Notes: generated from the letters alone by a model not told the origin. A stretch of DNA of 38,450 nucleotides from an uncultured Porphyromonadaceae bacterium (GCA_900548975.1 URMS01000027.1:1-38450), one strand, 5' to 3'; positions 18,365-25,495 are shown, numbered from the stretch's first letter. Made by a program: numbers and translations.

Positions 18365-18420
18365 TTTGTGTGGCAAAATTAATAAATATTTTCTCTAATA
18401 TCAACATTTTGCCACACAAA
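18365..18420 (-). promoter_or_regulatory. promoter inside a perfect 15-bp inverted operator
   Basis: TTTGTGTGGCAAAAT (18365-18379) and ATTTTGCCACACAAA (18406-18420) are exact inverted copies 26 nt apart. Between and overlapping them is a minus-strand promoter: -33 GTTG (18402-18405), a 20-nt spacer, and -7 TAATTTTG (18374-18381), which overlaps the proximal arm. Bound repressor would cover the -7 box. This is a textbook autoregulatory layout for the XRE gene that starts at 18351. Confidence 0.88.
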
Positions 18421-18455
18421 AAGGTTGAGAAAATGCCCAGGATATATTCACGCCA

Positions 18456-19133
18456 CTATTTCATTGCGGGCACTTTGAGGGGGCAGCCGGCGACACAGCG
18501 GCCGCATTTGAGGCAGTCGGGGTTGAGGAGGCCTTCGGCGGCGTTTCGGCTCTCATAGGGCTTAAGCTGCATGGGGCATACGGCAGAACAGAGTTTGCAG
18601 CGGGTGGTGCATTTCTCGCCGACAACTATGCGCCGATACCCGGCCGGAAGGCTGCCGCTGCGCGGAGCAGCCCACGACGACAGTGTTCCCATGGGACAAA
18701 ACGAGCACCATGTGCGCGGAGCATAGACGAACGAGAGTGCCACGCCGACAATAGTGGTTATGAGGATAATTGTCCAGAATACACGGCCCATGGCGTTCCA
18801 GTTGCCCCATGCGCGGTACATCTGCACACCGAACATAGTGAAAATAAACAGCACCATGAATATGCGGAATCCACGCGTACGCACAAACGCCGGTATGGGC
18901 CGGTGTGGCGAATACCGCGCGAGGACACGATCGTAGAAGCTGCCGCGCGGACAGGCATTGCCACACCACCAGCGGCCTCTGCGCACAGCAAATGCCACAG
19001 GCGCTATCATGCAGATGATGGCGAGAAAACCGATTACAGGATAGAAGTAGCCCACTGCGAGGTATACAAGCAGTATCCAGTAGAGAGGATAGCCCGGCGC
19101 GGGTATTGACCGGAAAAATCGTTTGGTTGCCAT
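18456..19133 (-). CDS. NapH-like membrane polyferredoxin
   Basis: This 225-residue inner-membrane iron-sulphur protein has about four hydrophobic segments (roughly 15-50, 90-103, 118-136). Cytoplasm-facing motifs are CGNACP (Cys57, Cys61) and CSFCP (Cys143, Cys146), followed by two 4Fe-4S motifs: Cys175-x3-Cys179-x2-Cys182-x3-Cys186-Pro and Cys207-x2-Cys210-x2-Cys213-x3-Cys217-Pro. This matches NapH/CcoG/NosR-type proteins that pass electrons from quinol or ferredoxin to a partner. No nitrate reductase or cytochrome oxidase gene is nearby. Instead it follows an OxyR-type regulator on the same strand and lies near a small ferredoxin. An electron-transfer role in oxidative stress repair is inferred. 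The first ferredoxin motif has x3 instead of the usual x2 spacing. Confidence 0.85.
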   Translation of the reverse strand: MATKRFFRSIPAPGYPLYWILLVYLAVGYFYPVIGFLAIICMIAPVAFAVRRGRWWCGNACPRGSFYDRVLARYSPHRPIPAFVRTRGFRIFMVLFIFTMFGVQMYRAWGNWNAMGRVFWTIILITTIVGVALSFVYAPRTWCSFCPMGTLSSWAAPRSGSLPAGYRRIVVGEKCTTRCKLCSAVCPMQLKPYESRNAAEGLLNPDCLKCGRCVAGCPLKVPAMK

Positions 19134-19155
19134 AGGTGTTCTTTTGCGTTTTCTG

Positions 19156-19187
19156 CAAAATTAGGCAATCGGTTTCATCGCTACAAA
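19156..19187 (-). promoter_or_regulatory. promoter of the NapH-like gene
   Basis: Minus-strand -33 TTTG (19184-19187), a 20-nt spacer and -7 TAATTTTG (19156-19163) match the Bacteroidota consensus well. The start codon is at 19133. The TTTTATCGAT motif at 19212-19221 lies just upstream of it. Confidence 0.8.
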
Positions 19188-19211
19188 CGATAAATACGAT
19201 ACCAGAATCGA

Positions 19212-19221
19212 TTTTATCGAT
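19212..19221. promoter_or_regulatory. shared TTTTATCGAT motif, copy 1
   Basis: TTTTATCGAT occurs here, upstream of the NapH-like promoter, and again at 20164-20173, in front of the OxyR-type gene. It may be part of the regulator's operator. The surrounding bases include several ATCG/CGAT half-site-like steps, but I could not define a full LysR box. Confidence 0.45.
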
Positions 19222-20147
19222 TAGAGCACTATCGGGAATTTGCCGAGACGGCTATCGATCATCGCCGGAGGTATTACGGCTCGGATTGCATCGGCGAGAA
19301 TATTAAGCATACGCTCGCGCACAAAATAACGATGAACCACCAGGGCGATTTCACGCACAGGCTCCGGCCCGGTGAGAGACCGCACATTGGCACGCTGACT
19401 CTCACTAAGAAGAGGAAGATGGAGCTCGGGAATGATGGCATAGCCGCCGTTTTCGTCGACAATACGTATCAGAGTGTCCACACTGCCTGCCTCGTAGACG
19501 GCCTGCCGGGTCCCACGGCGGTTGCAGAACGGAAAAATTCCCCTGTTGGGACAGTACCCCTCACGAAGCACCCACACACTCGCAGTCGGGAGACTGTCTG
19601 TGCATAATTCCATATCGGCGTACATCGGCTCACGGGGCGATACATAAGCCATGAGCCGTTCACGATACACAGGAATTTCCAGCAGTTCGGGGTTGTCGAG
19701 CGGTGTGGCCATAAGAGCTATGTCGAGCTCGCCGCGTTCGAGCTGAGAAACTATAGCGGCGGAGCGCGACTCTTCGACATACAATTCTATATCGGGATGA
19801 TTGGCTGACAAGTAGCTCAACATGCCGGGCAGCAGATAGGGAGCGACGGTCGAGCCGATTCCGAGTGCGATCTTTCCTGCGGACTCTCCTTTTCGCACCG
19901 ACACCAGTTCTCTGAGCTGCGCCGCGCCGAAAAGCAATTGCCTGGCACGGGCTATGATTTCCTCACCGGTCGCGGTCGGTCTCACGGGGTGAGAGCTACG
20001 GTCGAATATGGCCACATCGAGCTCGAATTCCAATTTTTGGACGAGCGACGACAATGTCGACTGCGACACGCCGCACGACTCCGCCGCGCGTGCGAAATGG
20101 CGGTATCTGTCCACCGCCACTATATATTCCATCTGCTGAAGTGTCAT
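19221..20147 (-). CDS. oxyR: OxyR-type LysR-family redox regulator
   Basis: This 308-residue LysR protein has an N-terminal winged helix (MTLQQMEYIVAVDRYRHFARAAESCGVSQSTLSSLVQKLE) and a sensor domain. The sensor segment VLREGYCPNRGIFPFCNRRG places cysteines at residues 199 and 208 with eight residues between. These are the same positions and spacing as the peroxide-sensing pair of Escherichia coli OxyR, so a thiol-disulphide switch is likely. It is divergent from a small ferredoxin gene and co-directional with a NapH-like gene 87 nt downstream. OxyR in Bacteroides controls catalase, Dps and thioredoxin genes; here the immediate neighbours are iron-sulphur proteins. Confident as OxyR-type; whether it is the genome's main OxyR cannot be seen. 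Confidence 0.88.
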   Translation of the reverse strand: MTLQQMEYIVAVDRYRHFARAAESCGVSQSTLSSLVQKLEFELDVAIFDRSSHPVRPTATGEEIIARARQLLFGAAQLRELVSVRKGESAGKIALGIGSTVAPYLLPGMLSYLSANHPDIELYVEESRSAAIVSQLERGELDIALMATPLDNPELLEIPVYRERLMAYVSPREPMYADMELCTDSLPTASVWVLREGYCPNRGIFPFCNRRGTRQAVYEAGSVDTLIRIVDENGGYAIIPELHLPLLSESQRANVRSLTGPEPVREIALVVHRYFVRERMLNILADAIRAVIPPAMIDSRLGKFPIVL

Positions 20148-20163
20148 GACTGCATCTGTTCGG

Positions 20164-20173
20164 TTTTATCGAT
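20164..20173. promoter_or_regulatory. shared TTTTATCGAT motif, copy 2, with divergent promoter region
   Basis: This second copy lies 17 nt before the oxyR start and next to a minus-strand -7-like box (TATCTTTA, complement of 20175-20182). The 95-nt gap between oxyR and the ferredoxin therefore holds two divergent promoters and this motif, as expected for autoregulation by a LysR protein. Confidence 0.5.
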
Positions 20174-20194
20174 GTAAAGATAGATAAAATCTGT

Positions 20195-20225
20195 TTTGCA
20201 GAACACCCTCTACTCGCTAAATTTG
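20195..20225 (+). promoter_or_regulatory. promoter of the small ferredoxin gene
   Basis: TTTG (20195-20198), a 19-nt spacer and TAAATTTG (20218-20225) form a near-consensus Bacteroidota promoter. The ATG at 20243 is 17 nt further on. Confidence 0.82.
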
Positions 20226-20242
20226 CGAAAAAAATTACGACT

Positions 20243-20431
20243 ATGATACAAGTAGACAAAAAAATCTGCCCACACAACCACGTCTGTCCCCTCATCCGTC
20301 TGTGCCCGGTCGGCGCCATATCGCAGGATGCAGAGGGCTATCCGGTAATAGACTACACCCTGTGCATAGAATGCGGCAAATGTGTGAGGAACTGCCCCAA
20401 AAAAGCCATGAAAAACACCGGTTCCAAATAA
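20243..20431 (+). CDS. small ferredoxin with an unusual first cluster motif
   Basis: This 62-residue soluble protein has a standard C-terminal motif Cys41-x2-Cys44-x2-Cys47-x3-Cys51-Pro. Its N-terminal motif is atypical: Cys9-x5-Cys15-x5-Cys21-Pro, with His11 and His13 between the first two cysteines. In normal two-cluster ferredoxins, Cys21 would complete the second cluster with 41, 44 and 47. That leaves only Cys9, Cys15 and Cys51 for the first, which could be a 3Fe cluster, a cluster with a His ligand, or absent. It is divergent from the OxyR-type regulator. Electron transfer to or from the NapH-like membrane protein is plausible but unproven. Confidence 0.85.
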   Translation: MIQVDKKICPHNHVCPLIRLCPVGAISQDAEGYPVIDYTLCIECGKCVRNCPKKAMKNTGSK

Positions 20432-20541
20432 TCATGCCGGTTTACCGCTCTTTCTCCCACATAATACAGCGCCAGCTGCCATGATTTTTAACAAAATATA
20501 GTTTTTCATCACCGGAGAGATGTGAATAAGATATATATTTG

Positions 20542-20549
20542 TATCTTTG
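20542..20549 (+). promoter_or_regulatory. Bacteroidota -7 box for the sorting-tail protein pair
   Basis: TATCTTTG lies 28 nt before the ATG at 20578. I see no clear TTTG at the -33 position. Confidence 0.55.
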
Positions 20550-20577
20550 CCACATAGAAATATTACAACATCTGTGT

Positions 20578-21042
20578 ATGAAAAAACTAATTGTGACGTT
20601 TGCGCTTATTATTGCTTCCATAGCAGTGGCGCATGCGGATTCAGGATGGCTGATGGTCACCGACCAGGGGACACGCATCCCCATGGAATCGGTAGGAATG
20701 CTTGTGGCGGCCGATGATGCCAGGACTTTTACAGTAGTCCGTACTGCCGGAGCAGGCGAAGCCATAAGCGGCGTGAAATCCGTATCCTTTACCTTCGATG
20801 CATCATCTGGAATCGACAAAACCGATGTGACAGGCATAAGCATAATACCCGATCCGGTATCGTCGGCCATCACGCTGATAGGCTGCAATGGATGTCGGAT
20901 GGATATCTTCGATATGTCAGGACGCGAATGCATGTCGGCAATTATCGCCACGGACTCCGAGAAAATTGATGTTTCCGGGCTTGCGGCGGGAATCTATGTC
21001 CTCCGTGCAGGCGACGCTTCAGTTAAATTTATAAAGAAATAA
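20578..21042 (+). CDS. small exported protein with a T9SS-like C-terminal sorting tail
   Basis: The start at ATG 20578 gives 154 residues with signal MKKLIVTFALIIASIAVAHA. The first ~65 mature residues (GWLMVTDQGTRIPMESVGML...VKSVSF) resemble a short segment also seen in the next gene (FVITPKTGTPVQMSGNISF). Residues ~85-154 look like a type A T9SS sorting domain: ISIIPDPVSSAITL, MDIFDMSGREC, VSGLAAGIYVLRAG, terminal VKFIKK. T9SS sorting domains normally follow a large cargo; here almost nothing precedes it. The next gene starts 4 nt after the stop, so the two are an operon. The upstream in-frame Met at 20539 would lie before the -7 box and is not used. Confidence 0.75.
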   Translation: MKKLIVTFALIIASIAVAHADSGWLMVTDQGTRIPMESVGMLVAADDARTFTVVRTAGAGEAISGVKSVSFTFDASSGIDKTDVTGISIIPDPVSSAITLIGCNGCRMDIFDMSGRECMSAIIATDSEKIDVSGLAAGIYVLRAGDASVKFIKK

Positions 21043-21046
21043 AGCC

Positions 21047-22000
21047 ATGAAGAAGTTTATATTGGCATCACTGGCCCTCATGGCTGCAAGCGTATGGGCT
21101 GACGCCCAGTTTGTCATCACCCCAAAGACCGGTACCCCGGTACAGATGTCGGGCAATATATCGTTCTCACCGAATGCCGACAAAACCGCATGGTCGGTTG
21201 GCGAAAGCTACGACGCCACTCTCGATGTGTCGCAGATCGAGTCGATATCGCTTGGCTCAGGTGATGATGAGGCCGCCAAGGTTGGCGACTTTTTCTACTC
21301 CGACGGCACATGGTCGACAGACCTCGATGCATCCAAAACTCCGATAGGCGTGGTATTCTACGTCGGCAATACCGCAGAACACGATGCCGCACTGCGTGCC
21401 GCACATCCCGGCTGTGTGCATGGACTCGTCGTAGGATTGAAAGAGAAAAAATGTGAATGGCAGGATTATTACACCGATTTCGACGAAGAAGTAGGCATGA
21501 CCGTCGGTGAGTGGATCGAAGATAATACCGATTACGTCTCTATATCCACCCGCTCGTTCTCAATGGAATCGGTATTCAACCAGATCATGGGCTATAATAA
21601 CACCTGTGGCATAGACGAATTCAATGACGGGGAATACGGATGGGATTACGAAGTTATTATCGGCTCTACACTGTCTTCCCAGACATCCGACATAAAAGCA
21701 CCTGAAACTACCAGCGGATGGTATATTCCGTCGATTAAAGAAGTTTCGCTGCTCTGCTCGGGCGATCTTGGCAAAAACATTGATGATCTGGGATATGATG
21801 ACACGCCCGATAATGCCAACGCAGTGCTCATCAATTCTCGTCTGGCACAGATCGCAGGCGCCGTCGAACTCTCCGGCGTATATTGGTCGAGCACCGAATA
21901 TTCGGCAACTCAGGCCAACAGCGTGCAGTTCAACAAAGGTCTTGTCATGCAGACCAGCAAGGGCGGCAGCAACATTCTGCGTCCCGTACTTGCATTCTGA
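21047..22000 (+). CDS. exported protein with a C-terminal DUF1566/Lcl-like domain
   Basis: This 317-residue protein has signal peptide MKKFILASLALMAASVWADA. Residues ~22-75 repeat the short N-terminal theme of its upstream neighbour. The C-terminal third is DUF1566-like: GWYIPSIKEVSLL near 228, GVYWSSTEYSATQANSVQF near 278-296, and the terminal ILRPVLAF. Proteins of this type are surface or periplasmic and their ligands are mostly unknown. It is co-transcribed with the sorting-tail protein (4-nt gap) and followed by a strong hairpin. No T9SS tail is present on this one. Confidence 0.72.
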   Translation: MKKFILASLALMAASVWADAQFVITPKTGTPVQMSGNISFSPNADKTAWSVGESYDATLDVSQIESISLGSGDDEAAKVGDFFYSDGTWSTDLDASKTPIGVVFYVGNTAEHDAALRAAHPGCVHGLVVGLKEKKCEWQDYYTDFDEEVGMTVGEWIEDNTDYVSISTRSFSMESVFNQIMGYNNTCGIDEFNDGEYGWDYEVIIGSTLSSQTSDIKAPETTSGWYIPSIKEVSLLCSGDLGKNIDDLGYDDTPDNANAVLINSRLAQIAGAVELSGVYWSSTEYSATQANSVQFNKGLVMQTSKGGSNILRPVLAF

Positions 22001-22018
22001 CAATACTTCATAGCAAAC

Positions 22019-22066
22019 AGCCATCCCCGGTTGCCGCTCGGAACTGAGCCTCACCCGGGGATGGCT
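22019..22066 (+). terminator. strong hairpin terminator
   Basis: AGCCATCCCCGG (22019-22030) pairs perfectly with CCGGGGATGGCT (22055-22066). The following bases are TCTCTATT rather than a clean T run. It lies 18 nt after the DUF1566-like gene and marks the end of the native chromosome before the accessory block. Confidence 0.75.
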
Positions 22067-22143
22067 TCTCTATTGGCAGGTCATTCAAGATTATCTTTGG
22101 CCCGAATATCTAATAGAAAGAGAATGATTCCCAACCTTTTGTA

Positions 22144-22166
22144 AAAATCAGATACTCAAGTGGAGG
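22144..22166 (+). repeat. island direct repeat, outer copy (DR1)
   Basis: AAATCAGATACT, one changed/missing base, then AAGTGGAG matches 25687-25708 at all but two positions. The AGTGGAG end also resembles the ssrA 3' end (29598-29603). It is interpreted as a degraded attachment site. Confidence 0.65.
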
Positions 22167-22186
22167 TTTTTTTTTTGGGGGGGGGG
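22167..22186 (+). repeat. T10G10 homopolymer pair
   Basis: Ten T (22167-22176) run directly into ten G (22177-22186), then four A. The equivalent place in ssrA reads GTGGAGTTGGGGGGA, so the tract may be an expanded form of the TT-GGGGGG core. Tracts like this mutate by slippage and also cause sequencing length errors. Confidence 0.7.
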
Positions 22187-22407
22187 AAAATTGTTCTCAA
22201 CGCTCCAAATACACCTATTTCAGATAGTTGGCTATGGCCAAATTTCTTTTGAAACGATTTAGTGACAAATAATCCTTTGTCGGGTTTTGACTCTGCAGCC
22301 CTGACTTTTCAGTGTTTCATCGTATTGGCAAAATTACTCAATTTCTGCCGTCTGCGTAAGTCCGACGATTCCTTTAAGATAATAACAGCGCTGATTGTCA
22401 GGATCTC

Positions 22408-23109
22408 CTAAATCCCTTTCAAGAGGTTTTCGGGATGTTCCAACTCTTCCACCAGCAGATCAACACAGGTACATGGCTTATAGCTTTTGTAATCGTGCAT
22501 ATTGTCAAACATGGTACGAAGTTTTGCCGCCCGAAGTTTTGCCAGAGGCTCATTGCCTATCTTCTGAAGCATCCCATAAATGCCGGGGTCGTTTTTCTTA
22601 TAGCAAAAATCCCCATAGCCATCTGCCTTGCGGATCTCGTTCTCAAGTTTTACGATGTAGTCAGCGCGTGAGATCGCAGCATCAAGATACACGAAGTGTA
22701 GAAGATACCACAATTCAAATGCCTCATTGCTCCATGCTGCCATAAAGCCTTTCCTTTCGTCAAGAGCAATCGCCTCGTTGAAGTCATTGAAATCATCCTT
22801 GTCGAAAACCACCCAAATACGGTCAAAAACCAACTGGCGCTGATGTTCGAGCCTATCTTTAATCTCCTCGGTTTTCCGGACCAAAGCACAGGTTGAACGT
22901 CCCTCGCCGACAATTTCTTCGGAGCGTACTTCCGAATACTTGTCCCTGACAAGCCCTTTGAAATAATTGGGTCCGGTCCGTTCGCCCTCGCAGACAATAA
23001 GAAAACGCACAATCTTGTCGCGTGTAGCCACTTTCCGTTTCCTGGTAGCTTTGGCCTCGCGCTTTTCCCGTTTGAGTTGCTCGATTTTCGATTTTGGAAG
23101 CAGTCCCAT
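22408..23109 (-). CDS. RloB-family protein (AbiL-like second component)
   Basis: This 233-residue protein has a very basic N-terminus (residues 1-33) followed by the RloB signature: LIVCEGERTGPNYF (Glu41) and RIWVVFDKDDFNDF (Asp103, Asp105). This is the TOPRIM-like acidic pattern of putative nucleases. The central AAWSNEAFELWYLLHF segment is also typical. It begins 2 nt after the end of an AAA ATPase gene, and the two form the RloA/RloB pair related to the lactococcal AbiLi/AbiLii abortive-infection genes. The likely role is the effector nuclease controlled by the ATPase; phage defence is inferred from the family and from location in an ssrA-linked island. Confidence 0.85.
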   Translation of the reverse strand: MGLLPKSKIEQLKREKREAKATRKRKVATRDKIVRFLIVCEGERTGPNYFKGLVRDKYSEVRSEEIVGEGRSTCALVRKTEEIKDRLEHQRQLVFDRIWVVFDKDDFNDFNEAIALDERKGFMAAWSNEAFELWYLLHFVYLDAAISRADYIVKLENEIRKADGYGDFCYKKNDPGIYGMLQKIGNEPLAKLRAAKLRTMFDNMHDYKSYKPCTCVDLLVEELEHPENLLKGI

Positions 23110-23111
23110 AC

Positions 23112-24311
23112 TTAATTCATAAATGGAATGGCGCCGTAGCGTCCGTTGATATAGTCCTTCTCGATATTGCGGTCGTTGCGGACCTTGTTGCCGGAATCGT
23201 CGCGGAATTCTACAAGTGAATAAAGGTCGGTAGAATCGGTTTTATCTTTCTCGGTGAACCAGATCTGGTCACGGCGCAGATAGCGGATGTTGAGCAAATT
23301 TGTGTCATGGGTTGCGAAAATGAGTTGCGCTCCATTGCTGTTGAATGTCTTATCCATAAACAAACCGATGATCTTGCGCATAAGGAACGGATGCAGTTTG
23401 GCATCAAGTTCATCTACAATCAGAATCTTACCATTCAGAATGGCATCGAAAATAGGGCCTGCAATCTCAATGATTTTCTTGATACCTTCCGATTCCATCT
23501 TCTCGGTCGGAAAATTCCGCACACCGATAAAGTTGCCATCGGCATCGTACAGCTTGTGCACCGTTTCCGATTTCATCTTTTTTTCATCACCGCTTTCCGG
23601 CTCTACTTCCAACTCCATGAAGCCGAGATTGGTTTCCTCAAAGAATCGGGTAATCTCAGATGAACCATTCTGTTTCATAAACAGCATCTCAAGAGTCTTA
23701 CCTGCGTAACCGTTGCCATCCATTCCCGACATATATTCAATATTGGAAAAACAGTCAAGAATAGCCTGCGATACTTTGCCGTTCAACTGAGCCACAAGAG
23801 ATACAAACAGACGATTATCGGGTGTAGCGGATTGTTTTCCCAGTCCTTCGGCAAAACGTGTTTTGGAAATCCTGAACTCATTTCCGCTACGCAAAAACAG
23901 TTCAAACTCCCTTTCTCCCTGTCTTTTCTCATACAGCCATTCGGCAACAATAGCCTCTGCGGTATAATCGAAGCCATATCTGAATTTGGAGTTATTGAGA
24001 GTGAACTGGATCTCAAAAGATGTAGGTTCGCCACCCGATGTCAGGTCAAGAGAAAATGGTTCGGCTTCAAGACTATCCTTTGGATTCAACCGGACAGAGT
24101 TGAGAATCACATCGCGCATGGTCTTCAGAGCTTTCAGAACATTACTTTTACCACTGGAATTTGCACCATAAATCACAGCCACAGGAAGCAATTCCTCATC
24201 GCCGGACTTTACAACCGCATCCGACAGCTCCTGAATCGAAGCCGCCTCCATGCTCAGAGTCATTTCATTTTTGAACGACCGGTAATTCTTGAATGTGAAG
24301 TTTACCAACAT
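23112..24311 (-). CDS. RloA-like AAA15/SMC-type ATPase (AbiL-like first component)
   Basis: The ATG at 24311 gives 399 residues starting MLVNFTFKNYRSFKNEMTLSM, the standard start for AAA15 ATPases. A longer frame to 24434 would run through the -7 promoter box at 24333. Walker A is IYGANSSGKSNVLKAL (residues ~47-62). A signature-type region near the middle is poorly defined. Walker B is GKILIVDELDAKLHP (around residue 298), followed by a switch-type IFATHDTNLL. ATPases of this family sense phage or DNA damage and gate a partner nuclease, here the RloB-like protein encoded 2 nt downstream. Complete, with no frameshift seen. Confidence 0.87.
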   Translation of the reverse strand: MLVNFTFKNYRSFKNEMTLSMEAASIQELSDAVVKSGDEELLPVAVIYGANSSGKSNVLKALKTMRDVILNSVRLNPKDSLEAEPFSLDLTSGGEPTSFEIQFTLNNSKFRYGFDYTAEAIVAEWLYEKRQGEREFELFLRSGNEFRISKTRFAEGLGKQSATPDNRLFVSLVAQLNGKVSQAILDCFSNIEYMSGMDGNGYAGKTLEMLFMKQNGSSEITRFFEETNLGFMELEVEPESGDEKKMKSETVHKLYDADGNFIGVRNFPTEKMESEGIKKIIEIAGPIFDAILNGKILIVDELDAKLHPFLMRKIIGLFMDKTFNSNGAQLIFATHDTNLLNIRYLRRDQIWFTEKDKTDSTDLYSLVEFRDDSGNKVRNDRNIEKDYINGRYGAIPFMN

Positions 24312-24332
24312 ATCTTGTTCGCTTATCTGCTG

Positions 24333-24340
24333 CAAAGATA
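24333..24340 (-). promoter_or_regulatory. -7 box for the RloAB operon
   Basis: Minus-strand TATCTTTG, 21 nt upstream of the ATG at 24311. The -33 element is weak. This placement decides the start codon of the ATPase. Confidence 0.6.
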
Positions 24341-24472
24341 ACAATAAAACTTCATTCAGAGTTTGTTTTATGAGATATTTTCTCATAAAACTCAATCTGC
24401 ATATTATATCATGGCTTCCTCCATCCTTTTTCAAGTCTTATCCGGAGTCCTCAAACCAACAGCATCAGATAC

Positions 24473-24500
24473 AAAAACTCAGGCCGTGGGAAAGCCTGAG
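24473..24500 (-). terminator. terminator of the toxin-antitoxin pair
   Basis: On the minus strand CTCAGGC (24500-24494) pairs with GCCTGAG (24484-24478), followed by TTTTTG. It separates the XRE/toxin pair from the RloAB operon. Confidence 0.75.
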
Positions 24501-24611
24501 GTTTCTTTGTAAGCAAGGCGGCCAAGGAGCCGAAAAAATATCGATCGGACCATTTATTCGTCCGACTCCGCAGGTTCGTTTTAACGATTCTTATGCCGAG
24601 TGTTAACACTA

Positions 24612-24929
24612 TCAACGTGACGCAAACGCAGGCTCAAAAATCTCCAACTCAAGTGCAGATTCTATTTTGGAGATAGTCTCGATCGAGAGGTTTTCCGTAC
24701 CTTTCAAGACTCTTGAGATATATTGCTGAGAGCAACCCATCTTTGCGGCCAAAGATTTTTGTGTAAGCCCCAGCTCTTCCATTCTGTCGAGCATCATCAT
24801 GGCTATGCGCTGTGAGTAGCGAAGCCACGACTTGTTCGCTATACGCCATTCTGCATTCTCCCGCCAACGGGAGGGAGTAGAGCTTTCGTGCTCTTTCAAC
24901 CGCGAAATTATTTCTTCTTTAGTTTTCAT
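24612..24929 (-). CDS. XRE-family antitoxin-like protein
   Basis: This 105-residue protein has a basic N-terminal half and a C-terminal helix-turn-helix (LDRMEELGLTQKSLAAKMGCSQQYISRVLKGTENLSIETISKIESAL). It follows a 183-residue toxin-like gene with a 14-nt gap, the toxin-first order of HigBA-type systems. The gap holds an unusually good ribosome binding site, suggesting strong antitoxin translation from a shared transcript. Pairing with that toxin is inferred from position and family. Confidence 0.8.
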   Translation of the reverse strand: MKTKEEIISRLKEHESSTPSRWRENAEWRIANKSWLRYSQRIAMMMLDRMEELGLTQKSLAAKMGCSQQYISRVLKGTENLSIETISKIESALELEIFEPAFASR

Positions 24930-24943
24930 AACATCCTCCTTTC
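24930..24943 (-). promoter_or_regulatory. strong Shine-Dalgarno before the XRE antitoxin
   Basis: Minus strand reads GAAAGGAGGATGTT before ATG. AGGAGG five bases from the start is nearly ideal, which is rare in Bacteroidota, where most leaders in this window lack any such sequence. It would favour antitoxin over toxin synthesis. Confidence 0.7.
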
Positions 24944-25495
24944 TTAACTGATTTCAGCAAGATAGTCACTGAACGAGTCCATATCGGAAATATCGTTGTC
25001 AATCAAGAAATTCCTGACCTTTTCCATTCGAGCCAATTCCACTAAGGTGTGTTCTCGTTCCTGCATTCTCCGAGTCAATTTTATTGCTCCGCCAGTTATT
25101 ACATAAATACCCGGTTCCAGTTTTATTGCATATATCCTAAGCCAGGAAGCATGACGGTGAGTGTCACGCAACCTTGCCTTTTCCTTGCCTAAAAGAATCT
25201 CTGACGTACGGCTGTTCTCTAACGGACGAAAAATTTTGTCGAGATCTGCTTCCGGAGAGATATCCATGATAAGGCATTGCAGGCGTTCGCTGTCCTCAAT
25301 TGTGTCATAAATTGCCTCGTTCACATCGGTTATCTTGAAGTAGGATGCCAAATCGCCGATATTCTCCTTAAAAAAGGAACGAAGCCACACTACATCATTC
25401 CATTGGTCAAGAATGGTATCAAGAACATTATCGAAACAGTTGTCATACCTTACGGCCCAAAGATTTCCGTTGTTTGTAATCCTGTCAAATTCCAT
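24944..25495 (-). CDS. probable HigB/Gp49-related toxin
   Basis: The ATG at 25495 gives 183 residues. The longer TTG start at 25513 would sit inside the -7 box. Residues ~110-165 (ARLRDTHRHASWLRIYAIKLEPGIYVITGGAIKLTRRMQER) follow the beta-sheet pattern of HigB/Gp49-like toxins: an Arg-rich strand, then a G-I-Y-V-I-x-G-G-A-I-K strand. The N-terminal ~100 residues are an added domain without a motif I recognise. HigB-type proteins are ribosome-dependent mRNA interferases. The gene order, toxin first then XRE, and the shared promoter support the pair. Function is inferred; it could also be a structural relative without nuclease activity. Confidence 0.68.
   Translation of the reverse strand: MEFDRITNNGNLWAVRYDNCFDNVLDTILDQWNDVVWLRSFFKENIGDLASYFKITDVNEAIYDTIEDSERLQCLIMDISPEADLDKIFRPLENSRTSEILLGKEKARLRDTHRHASWLRIYAIKLEPGIYVITGGAIKLTRRMQEREHTLVELARMEKVRNFLIDNDISDMDSFSDYLAEIS

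Larger units (their letters stand above)
22067..22407. other. intergenic island boundary, no convincing gene
   Basis: This stretch lies between a terminator and the end of the RloB-like gene. It holds the first island direct repeat (22144-22166) and the T10G10 tract. A coding-like minus-strand stretch (reads KPDKGLFVTKSFQKKFG near 22280-22235, no start, stop just upstream) may be a gene remnant. I see no promoter or RNA gene. Confidence 0.5.

Noticed and set aside
22230..22330. coding-like minus-strand fragment (KPDKGLFVTKSFQKKFG)
   Set aside because: No start codon, a stop just upstream, and no family recognised; kept only as a possible remnant.
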